Shown: positions 28,842 to 35,461 of the stretch, one piece after another
Layout: each line of letters starts with the position of its first letter
How positions within the stretch are numbered: the first letter of the stretch is position 1
NCBI RefSeq assembly: GCF_001442755.1
Contig: NZ_CP006373.1
Coordinates: forward strand, 1-35,461
DNA length: 35,461 nucleotides
Source of the DNA: Aureimonas sp. AU20
GTDB taxonomy: Bacteria; Pseudomonadota; Alphaproteobacteria; Rhizobiales; Rhizobiaceae
Direction of reading: 5' to 3'
Position numbers and translations under genes: made by a program
The notes under the pieces: model-generated
Seen by the model: the letters and a program-made list of their open reading frames with translations, nothing else
What the model was told of the DNA's origin: nothing
The model's database searches: none

Positions 28842-31817
28842 CTAAAGCTCGTACCCGCCGCGATCGCGCTCTCTGTCGCGCTCCTGCTCCCGCTCTCGGG
28901 CACGCTGGCGTTCCTCGGGCGTGTCCATGCTCGCATAGAGGTCCGCTATACGCTCTTCGATCGATCGTTTCCGGACCGGCTCGGTGCCGGTCTCCCGCTC
29001 CTGCGACGGTTCACGCTCCCTTGCCCCTTCCACACTCTCACGAAGCGCCTCCAGGCGCTCGCTGATGCTGAGGCTCGGTGTTGCATCCTCACGCTTCTCG
29101 CCGCGCTCCAGGCCACGGTCCTGCAACGCCTCGAGGCGTTCGGTGATGCTCGGCCGATCCTCCTCCCGTTCCGCATCCCTTTCCGCTGAGCAGCCTCTCT
29201 CCCGATCACGATCGATGGTTTCGTTCCGTTCAGGGTGGGGTCCGGTTCGCTCCTCGACCGGACGCTCCTCCCTGGCGGATGCCGGTGGCATGAGATGGTC
29301 GAGGCGGATCGTAACCGAGGCGCGCTCGAAGGTGGGTTTGGGCTCGGGCGCCTCTCGTGGCGCGGTCCATCGGTCCCGTGCCTCGCGGATCTCGCGCAGC
29401 ACCCGCGCCGTGATGGACTCCTTCGCAGCTTGGGGCTCGGTCTCGTCCGGAACGCGGATGGCCTTGGCCTCGTCCCCCAACAGCCGCTCCGCGCGCTCGT
29501 CGCGATCCGAGCGCTCGTCGCGCCGCCCCTCGACCTCGATCCCGCGCCGCTCGGCATAGTCCAGCGTCGTTTCCTTGCTGTTGGCGTGGCTGAGGCCGGT
29601 GACCAGCGCTTGTCTGTCGGCGAAGTCGTCGCGGCCCACATGGAGCTGCACAGCGTCACGGTGACGGGTCATCGCGACATAGGCGAGATGGCTGTCCATG
29701 CCGCCCGACGCCAGCACGTAGGATCGGTCGACGGTCGCCCCCTGGCTTTTGTGGATCGTCGTCGCGTAGCCGTGGTCGAACTTGTCGTATTCGGCCACTG
29801 GCACGGTGACGATGCGCCCTTTCTCCGTCTCGCCTCCCGGCCCCTGCGCCCCGTCCAGCCTGACGACGATCTCGCCCTCGCGAACCGCGCCGACGGTCCC
29901 CAGCATGCCGTTCTTCACCCCGAGATCCCGGCTGTTCTCCAGGAACAGGAACCGGTCTCCGATCGCGAAGACCCGCTCGCCGTCGTTGGTCCGGTAAGAG
30001 CGCTCGACATTCAGCTCGCCGCGCTCGCGCCGCTCGCCCCGGATCGCCTCGTTCAGCTCGCGAACGTCCGCGCGCCGATAGGTCAGCACGAGCTGCGAGG
30101 CCTCCGGCTTCGCGTCATGGTCCCGCATGACCTCCGACACGATCGCGTAGCGTGCCGCCTCGCGTGTCTCCGCGAACCGGATCGCGCCATGCCCGTCATA
30201 GGCCGAGAGACCTTGGCTGACGCGCAGCCGCGCGAAGTCATGGCTCGCCTCGCGCTGCCAGCCTTCGCGCTGCCGGCGAACCTCCTCCAGCTCGGCAAAG
30301 CCGATGTGCTCGGTGACGGCCCGGAACGCCGCGCCGGCCTGGATTGGCTGCAGCTGCTGCGGATCGCCGACCAGCACGAGCTTGGCCCCGGCGCGGTCCG
30401 TCTCCTCGATGAAGCGGGCGAGCTGGCGCGACGACACCATGCCCGCCTCGTCGATGACGAACACATCGCCCGGATCCAGCTGTCCGCGTCCGTTCGCCCA
30501 GCCATATTCCCACGAAGCCAGCGTGCGCGAGGCGATGCCCGAACTCTCCTCCAGCCCCTCGGCCGCCTTGCCGGCGAGCGCTGCGCCATGAACGCGGTAA
30601 CCTTGCGCTTCCCACGCCTCCCGCGCGCTCGTCAGCATGGTCGACTTGCCCGCTCCTGCCAGTCCGACCACCGCCGCACAACGCTCTTCGCCGGTGACGT
30701 GCCGAACCGCCTCCCGCTGCTCCTCGGCCAACCAGCTGCGCGCGGCGAAGGCGCGCTCGACATGATCAGCCTCGACGCCGTGCCCGCCGCTCTCCGCCAT
30801 GCGCACCGCGCGATCCACCATGCCGGCTTCCAGCGCGATCATCTCACGCGTCGAATAGCGCGCCAGCTCGGTGGCGTGTCCCTGTCGGTCCTGGACCTCC
30901 CCGCGAAGCTCCACCAGCTCGGCGCTTGCCATTACCTGTGCGAAGGCGTTCTGGAACTCCTGGGGATCGTCGATCGCCCGGTGCAACGCGCGCGCCACGT
31001 CATGCCGATCGAACACGCTCTTCTCGCCGGTGACGAGATGCAGAACCTGCTCGGGCTTCTCGCGGATCGATTGAACGTTCTGCCGCGCCGCGTCCTCTTC
31101 AAGACGAACCCGCGACACGTCCATGCCGCGCCGCTGCATCTCGGTCGCATGCACGCCCATGTGCTGCGTCGGCGCGATCTCCAGACCACGCGCTTCGTGC
31201 GAGCGATGGTCGATCCGCTCAGCGTGACCAGCACGGGCCAGATGCGCGTTGGCGTGGTGCTCCCACGCCTGCCTGAGATCACGGAGCTGCATGTGCGAAG
31301 TCGGTAGCCCTTCCGCCAGAAGCCGCGCGTTGCGCCACTCGAACTGCGTCTTATCGCCCAGTCCGTCTGCCGTGACCTCGCGCGTCGTCATCAGGATATG
31401 CGCATGATGATTGCGGATGTCAGTCTCGCCGGACGGCGAATGGATGGCGAAGTCCACCGCCGTGCCGTAGCGGTTCGCCAAGTCCTGCGAGAACGATCGC
31501 GCCAGCTCGATCCGCTCTTTCGGCGTCAGCTCATGCGGCAACGCGACTTCGAACTCGGTGGCGACACGAGCATCTTTTCGCTTCTCGGCTTTCTCGGCTG
31601 CGTTCCACAAAGCGGACCGGTCCAGTGCCCAAGCCGCATCGACGCCTTCGGGCATCACAATCTCGGTATGGCCGATGCCGCATTTGCCTCTGTAGTCGTG
31701 AACCTGCCCGTCTGAGAGATTAGCTAGCCGTTCGCCGGATCGATACGCCGCTGCCGCAACCGCGCTGCGCCCGGACGAGCGCGATAGCGATTTCATCGAG
31801 CAGTGGTAGATCGCCAT
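28842..31817 (-). CDS. traA: TraA-type conjugative relaxase with helicase domain (MobQ family)
   Basis: 991 aa. The N-terminal MobA/MobL relaxase domain has the candidate catalytic Tyr25 (AAAAYRSGERL) and the metal-binding histidines in NHHAHILMTTREV (137-140). A RecD-like helicase follows, with Walker A GLAGAGKST (385-393), DEAGM (456-460), VLVGDPQQLQPIQAGAAFRA, and a later YATTIHKSQGATVDRSYVLA. The tail of about 200 residues is rich in Arg and Glu. This is the TraA layout of Ti-type plasmids, slightly shorter than usual. It nicks oriT, which lies just upstream between traA and the divergent tra genes, and unwinds DNA for transfer. Confidence 0.95.
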   Translation of the reverse strand: MAIYHCSMKSLSRSSGRSAVAAAAYRSGERLANLSDGQVHDYRGKCGIGHTEIVMPEGVDAAWALDRSALWNAAEKAEKRKDARVATEFEVALPHELTPKERIELARSFSQDLANRYGTAVDFAIHSPSGETDIRNHHAHILMTTREVTADGLGDKTQFEWRNARLLAEGLPTSHMQLRDLRQAWEHHANAHLARAGHAERIDHRSHEARGLEIAPTQHMGVHATEMQRRGMDVSRVRLEEDAARQNVQSIREKPEQVLHLVTGEKSVFDRHDVARALHRAIDDPQEFQNAFAQVMASAELVELRGEVQDRQGHATELARYSTREMIALEAGMVDRAVRMAESGGHGVEADHVERAFAARSWLAEEQREAVRHVTGEERCAAVVGLAGAGKSTMLTSAREAWEAQGYRVHGAALAGKAAEGLEESSGIASRTLASWEYGWANGRGQLDPGDVFVIDEAGMVSSRQLARFIEETDRAGAKLVLVGDPQQLQPIQAGAAFRAVTEHIGFAELEEVRRQREGWQREASHDFARLRVSQGLSAYDGHGAIRFAETREAARYAIVSEVMRDHDAKPEASQLVLTYRRADVRELNEAIRGERRERGELNVERSYRTNDGERVFAIGDRFLFLENSRDLGVKNGMLGTVGAVREGEIVVRLDGAQGPGGETEKGRIVTVPVAEYDKFDHGYATTIHKSQGATVDRSYVLASGGMDSHLAYVAMTRHRDAVQLHVGRDDFADRQALVTGLSHANSKETTLDYAERRGIEVEGRRDERSDRDERAERLLGDEAKAIRVPDETEPQAAKESITARVLREIREARDRWTAPREAPEPKPTFERASVTIRLDHLMPPASAREERPVEERTGPHPERNETIDRDRERGCSAERDAEREEDRPSITERLEALQDRGLERGEKREDATPSLSISERLEALRESVEGAREREPSQERETGTEPVRKRSIEERIADLYASMDTPEERQRAREREQERDRERDRGGYEL

Positions 31818-32078
31818 GCAGACTGCGGCTCCGGCTTACGTGTTGGGCCGTAGGCTGGCCTCCCCTATCCCGCTGGACGTTGCCGCAGAATGGCTTGCGC
31901 CGCAAGCCGGAAGTGCGCCCTTACCATCCTGCTGACGCAGTCTGCTGTCGGTCCAACGCCCTCATTCCAGACCGACGATACCCGGGTTGAAGGTTCCTCG
32001 TATCTCACATCGTAAGATTGAAGAACGATCATTCCATGCGCTAGGGCAAATTGGGTGAAGGCGCGGAAAGGCGATGGA
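31818..32078. promoter_or_regulatory. Intergenic region holding the transfer origin
   Basis: 261 bp between divergent traA and the traD/mobC-like gene. It contains the hairpin-nic element at 31892-31921 and must also hold promoters for both transfer units. I see no gene in it; open frames here are shadows. Confidence 0.6.
31892..31921 (+). other. oriT: Predicted oriT with RSF1010/Ti-type nic core
   Basis: A perfect hairpin GGCTTGCG-C-CGCAAGCC (31892-31908) is followed two bases later by AAGTGCGCCCT (31911-31921). Known RSF1010- and Ti-type origins have the same arrangement: an inverted repeat and then TAAGTGCGCCCT, nicked between the G and the following CCC. By analogy the nick here falls after 31917. 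It lies between traA and the divergent tra genes, as expected for MobQ plasmids. Confidence 0.85.
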
Positions 32079-32390
32079 ATGGCCAAACTCTCGATCGAGG
32101 CACGCATTGCGCAGCTCGAAGCCCGCAAGCAGGCATTGAAGGCTCGTCTCGGAAAGCAGGAGCGAGCCATCGATACCCGCCGCAAAGTTCTGCTCGGCGC
32201 CATGCTACTCGATACGATTGAGCGCGCACGGGCAGGTCAAGGACGTCCGGAGGATCGTGACGTCGCTGTTATGCTGGAAGGCTGGGTCACCCGCGAACTG
32301 CCGGGCTTCTTGAAGCGAACGATCGACCGGACCCTGTTTGCCGACTTCATCACATCGGAAGAGGGTTCGCATACGGAGACCGAACAATGA
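32079..32390 (+). CDS. Small TraD/MobC-like mobilisation accessory protein
   Basis: 103 aa from an ATG at 32079 with GGAAAGG about 8 nt upstream; a GTG at 32055 is a weaker choice. The N-terminal half is a long charged helix, MAKLSIEARIAQLEARKQAL then KARLGKQERAIDTRRKVLLG, like the small TraD/TraC/MobC proteins that help the relaxase at oriT. The C-terminal half (EDRDVAVMLEGWVTRELPGF) is probably helical. Its stop overlaps traG as ATGA. The exact name is uncertain; the role is inferred from position. Confidence 0.72.
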   Translation: MAKLSIEARIAQLEARKQALKARLGKQERAIDTRRKVLLGAMLLDTIERARAGQGRPEDRDVAVMLEGWVTRELPGFLKRTIDRTLFADFITSEEGSHTETEQ

Positions 32391-34054
32391 ACCCGACCTT
32401 CTGGGGACGTCGGTTCGGTGTTGGCCCCCTTGTCTCCCTCGCCATTGTCATCGTCGCGCTCTGGTTTCCGCTGAGCTTCCTCGCCCGGCAAAGTCCACGC
32501 TTCCTGTTCTGGGCCTCGTCTCCGTTTCAGAAGGGCTTGGGCGACGCGATGAACGCCATGGGCTTTTCGATGCTCGGGCTCATTGGCATCAGCGATCCAC
32601 AGGCCTTCTACGATTACTGGACGATGGGACAGGGCCTTTACATCGCTCTGCTCTTTCCGCCCGTACTCATCGGGCTGCTGCTTTGGTTTCTCGGCCTCGA
32701 TCTCTTGCAGATGCTCATCGGTGGCGCTCCTCCGGTCCCTCATGGCTCGGGACGCTTCGCCTCCGCTCGGGAGGAAGCCTTTCATCGCCGATACAAACCG
32801 GGTGCGCTAAATGTTGGAGCCGGGCCTGGCTCCTCCTCCTATTGGTTCTCCGGGCCTGAGCATCTCTTGACGATCGCTCCCACGCGTTCCGGCAAGGGCG
32901 TCGGCGTCATCATCCCGAACCTTTTGACCGCCGAACGCAGCATCCTCGTCATCGACCCCAAGGGTGAGAATGCCGAGATCACCGCACGCCAGCGCCAGAG
33001 CTTCGGCCCGGTCTATGTCCTCGCCCCCTTTCGGCAGGACGGTGTCGCCAGCGCCGCCTACAATCCGCTCGCCGGCCTCGACCCCAAGGATGATGCCTTC
33101 GTGGACGATGCCACGACGCTGGCGACCGCTCTCATTCTCTCCGATCCCAACGCCGAGAACAGACACTTCGACGAAGGCGCTCGCGCCCTCTTGCGGGGCC
33201 TTCTCATGCTGGTGGTCGTTGCCGAACCACCCGAACGACGCCATCTCGTGACCGTCCGCGAGGTCCTGACCTATCCCAAGGAGCGCTTTGCCACCCTCCT
33301 GGAGATCATGACCTCAATGAAGGAGGCTGGAGGCGCCATCGCTTCGGTCGCCAACGTCTTTCGCGGCAAGAATGACAAGGAGCGGGCGGCCATCCTGTCC
33401 ACCGCGCAGGAGCAGACCAACTTCCTCGAAAGCCCTGCTCTCAAGCGGTCTCTGACACGCTCGGATTTCGAGTTCAGCAGCCTCAAGACGGGCATCGCCA
33501 CGGTCTATCTCGTCCTGCCGCAGGAGCGCATGGAAAGCCACGGACGCTGGATCCGTCTTCTCGTCACAAGGGCGCTTCAGGACATCCAGCGCACCAGGGC
33601 CAAACCGGCAGCGCCGATCCTCTTCGTCCTCGATGAGTTCGCCGCGATCGGCGACATGCCTGCGATCAAGACCGCCATCGGTCTCATGGCCGGTTACGGC
33701 CTTCAGATTTGGGCGTTCCTGCAGAACTGGGGCCAGCTCGAAGAGGTCTATGGCAAGGGCGCCCACACCTTCGCCGCCAATGCCGGCGTCTTCCAGGCCT
33801 TCAAGGTCAACGACACCGTCACCGCCCGCTACGTCTCGGACCTATCGGGCGATACGGCGCGCCATCAGCCTGTGACCCAAGGCAAACCCGTGGGCGGCAA
33901 GCTGCTGACGCCCGAGGAGGTCATGCACCTCGACGACAACCGCATGTTCCTCAAGTTCAAGGGAACGCGGCCCATCCTCACCGGCATGCGCCCCTACTTC
34001 CAGGATCGAAAGCTCCGCAAACTCGCAGACCCCTCCAGCTTCCAGGCCGGGTAA
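32387..34054 (+). CDS. traG: TraG/VirD4-type coupling protein
   Basis: 555 aa. Two N-terminal membrane segments (LVSLAIVIVALWFPLSFLAR; LYIALLFPPVLIGLLLWFLG) lead to the NTPase: Walker A APTRSGKGVG (164-173), VIDPKGENAEITA, Walker B LFVLDEFAAIGD, and IWAFLQNWGQLEEVYGK, the TraG/VirD4 signature. It connects the relaxase-DNA complex to a type IV secretion channel. It is somewhat shorter than usual for TraG, which is near 640 aa, but shows no frameshift. No trb or virB channel genes occur in the window, so transfer may depend on another element. Confidence 0.93.
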   Translation: MNPTFWGRRFGVGPLVSLAIVIVALWFPLSFLARQSPRFLFWASSPFQKGLGDAMNAMGFSMLGLIGISDPQAFYDYWTMGQGLYIALLFPPVLIGLLLWFLGLDLLQMLIGGAPPVPHGSGRFASAREEAFHRRYKPGALNVGAGPGSSSYWFSGPEHLLTIAPTRSGKGVGVIIPNLLTAERSILVIDPKGENAEITARQRQSFGPVYVLAPFRQDGVASAAYNPLAGLDPKDDAFVDDATTLATALILSDPNAENRHFDEGARALLRGLLMLVVVAEPPERRHLVTVREVLTYPKERFATLLEIMTSMKEAGGAIASVANVFRGKNDKERAAILSTAQEQTNFLESPALKRSLTRSDFEFSSLKTGIATVYLVLPQERMESHGRWIRLLVTRALQDIQRTRAKPAAPILFVLDEFAAIGDMPAIKTAIGLMAGYGLQIWAFLQNWGQLEEVYGKGAHTFAANAGVFQAFKVNDTVTARYVSDLSGDTARHQPVTQGKPVGGKLLTPEEVMHLDDNRMFLKFKGTRPILTGMRPYFQDRKLRKLADPSSFQAG

Positions 34055-34225
34055 AGCGCAAATGCGAGATCGCTCACCTCAGCCGCATCGGGGTTGGCGG
34101 CAATCTGGCACTGAATAAGGGTGTGCGACCCTTCTTCGCCGCAAAGATGGAGTACTGGACCCACAGGCACTTCAGGGGGCTGCACGATAGGTGCGACTTC
34201 AACTGAGTGCCGCGCGAAGGAAGCC

Positions 34226-34498
34226 ATGAATGGACGAGCGGTGCTAAAACCCGAACGCTTGGATCACGATCTCGGCCAGTGCCTCCGGCGCCTTCGCAAG
34301 GCACGCAACATCCCTTTGCCAATGTTCGCGCAACGCATCGGCGTAAGCGACGCCGATGCGCGATCCTACGAGGATGGCACCTGCCGCATCCCGGCGCGGG
34401 TTCTGCGCCGAGCGGCCGAAATCCTTGGGGTGCACGTCAGTGATTTGTTCCGGGCCGATGCGGTGTCCGACGCAGAACCGCCCCCGACTATCCACTAG
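34226..34498 (+). CDS. XRE-family transcriptional regulator
   Basis: 90 aa from an ATG with AGGA six bases upstream. A single helix-turn-helix lies in LGQCLRRLRKARNIPLPMFA, then QRIGVSDADARSYEDGTCRI and LRRAAEILGVHVSDLF. No partner domain. It lies 170 bp after traG and may regulate plasmid transfer or copy number; the target is unknown. The frame is open upstream to 34121, but that part does not resemble the family. Confidence 0.75.
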   Translation: MNGRAVLKPERLDHDLGQCLRRLRKARNIPLPMFAQRIGVSDADARSYEDGTCRIPARVLRRAAEILGVHVSDLFRADAVSDAEPPPTIH

Positions 34499-34579
34499 CT
34501 GTTTGGTTGCGGAACGTCGTTGGGATTACGCCTGGAGGTTCGAGGGTGCGCGCCGCCGTGCTGCCAGGAGGGCTCGTTG

Positions 34580-35461
34580 ATGCTCGCTATCCATCCCCAG
34601 GCCCGCACTACCCCGGCCCCGATGCCTGTCAGGATCGCTCGGCTCGGCTTCAAAAGTTGCCCTGGCGCGCCAGCGATGAGGAGCGCGCCATCGTGTGCGC
34701 GCTCCGCCGCTCCACCGGCTTCCCCTCGACGCACTGACCTTCGTCGTCAGCCACTTCCTGCCGCACCTGAACCGGGACGCCGTCTACCGCATCCTCAGGG
34801 CGGAGGGCCTCAACCGGCTGCCGCCCGCCGAGCACCCCCGGAAGCCGCACGGCACCTTCAAGGACTACGAGGTCGGCTTCGTCCACGTCGACGTGAAGCA
34901 CCTACCCAAACTGCGTGACCGCGACGGCTCCACCCGCAAGCGCTTCCTCTACGTCGCCATCGACCGCGCCTCCCGCTACGTGCACCTCGCGGTCAAGGAT
35001 GACGAGACCACGGCATCGGCGGTGGCCTTCCTCACGGACGCACTCGACGCCTTCCCCTTCCGGGTCACCCACGTGCTCACCGACCGGGGCTCCTGCTTCA
35101 CGGCCGATGCTTTCGAGGCAGCCTGCGAGCGGCACGGGGTGCAACACCGCAAGACGCGCCCCTACACGCCGAAGACCAATGGCATGGTCGAGCGCTTCAA
35201 CGGCCGGGTGCAGCGGGAGGTGTTGGGCATCATGATCTACAGCCACGCCGACCTGGAGATCGCGCTGCGCGGCTTCAACGCGGCCTACAACGAGTCGCCG
35301 TCAGCGCGTGCTCAAAGGTCTCTCGCCCGAGATGGTGTTGCGCCAGCGTCTCGAAGCTGATCCCAGGCTCGCCAATCCTATCTACAGACCGCCCAGCCCA
35401 AATCTCATCAAACGCGCCCTTCGCATCGTCGCAGACGCGAAGGAGGTCTCGCATCCAGACA
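34580..35461 (+). pseudogene. Broken IS481-family transposase, truncated by the window end
   Basis: An IS481-like DDE transposase readable only by changing frame. Its start MLAIHPQARTTPA (34580, with GGAGG upstream) lies in one frame; the helix-turn-helix that should follow is deleted. A second frame gives DRSARLQKLPWRASDEERAI. One lost base near 34730 (cccctcg) shifts to the frame of LTFVVSHFLPHLNRDAVYRI. This third frame holds the core: FVHVDVKHLPKLRDRDGSTR, HVLTDRGSCF and PYTPKTNGMVERFNGRVQRE with the DDE residues. An extra base at 35295 shifts again to RVLKGLSPEMVLRQRLEADP, which runs off the end. It cannot make a working enzyme. Confidence 0.8.

Noticed and set aside
29235..31307. 690-codon open frame on the plus strand
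   Set aside because: It is antisense to traA, which has full relaxase and helicase motifs. GC-rich codon bias leaves the opposite frame open. No family features in the translation.

Overview
The window reads as part of a mobilisable plasmid from a GC-rich alphaproteobacterium, probably a Hyphomicrobiales member such as Methylobacterium or a relative. This rests on the iteron-type repA with a parA/small partition gene pair, the Ti/RSF1010-type traA/traG/oriT block, the HWE-family histidine kinases and the Methylobacterium-like IS481 remnant. The taxon is inferred from family resemblance, not measured.

Layout: (1) 63-3058, plasmid maintenance: parA and a small RHH-like partner, AT-rich palindromes, eight 16-bp iterons mostly phased at 21 bp, DnaA-box-like sites and repA. 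(2) 3059-3990, eroded DNA with a scrap of Tn3-family transposase. (3) 3991-11844, a stress and sulfite block: periplasmic molybdenum sulfite oxidase, a DUF305 protein with a beta-propeller protein, a TDT/SLAC1-type anion transporter (the family of yeast sulfite exporter Ssu1), and a tightly overlapping operon of an NTF2-like secreted protein, ECF sigma, anti-sigma, a YeiE-like LysR regulator and a uracil-DNA glycosylase. The same promoter pattern, GGGAAT-N16-CGTC, precedes the NTF2-sigma operon and the DUF305-propeller operon, which suggests one autoregulated ECF regulon. (4) 12122-17957, two tandem copies of a PAS/GAF HWE histidine kinase plus a single-domain response regulator. (5) 18417-19070, a serine recombinase with palindromic sites beside it. 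(6) 19199-26654, a DNA phosphorothioation (Dnd) island with unusual architecture. (7) 26658-27929, an unknown gene and a RelE/HigB-HigA-like toxin-antitoxin pair. (8) 28028-34498, mobilisation: relaxase-helicase TraA, an oriT with an RSF1010/Ti-type nic core, a small TraD/MobC-like protein and coupling protein TraG, then an XRE regulator. (9) 34580-35461, a broken IS481-family transposase.

The standout is the Dnd island. A plus-strand operon encodes an RHH regulator, DndC, a 71-aa small protein, DndD, a DndE domain fused to an FtsK/SpoIIIE motor, and a TusA-family sulfur carrier, closed by a strong terminator. Divergent from it lie a membrane protein and a DndB-like DGQHR protein in AT-rich DNA. 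There is no dndA cysteine desulfurase and no dndFGH restriction module in the window. I infer that TusA may relay sulfur from a host desulfurase to DndC, and that the DndE-FtsK motor couples the modification machinery to DNA translocation. No experiment behind either point can be seen from sequence.
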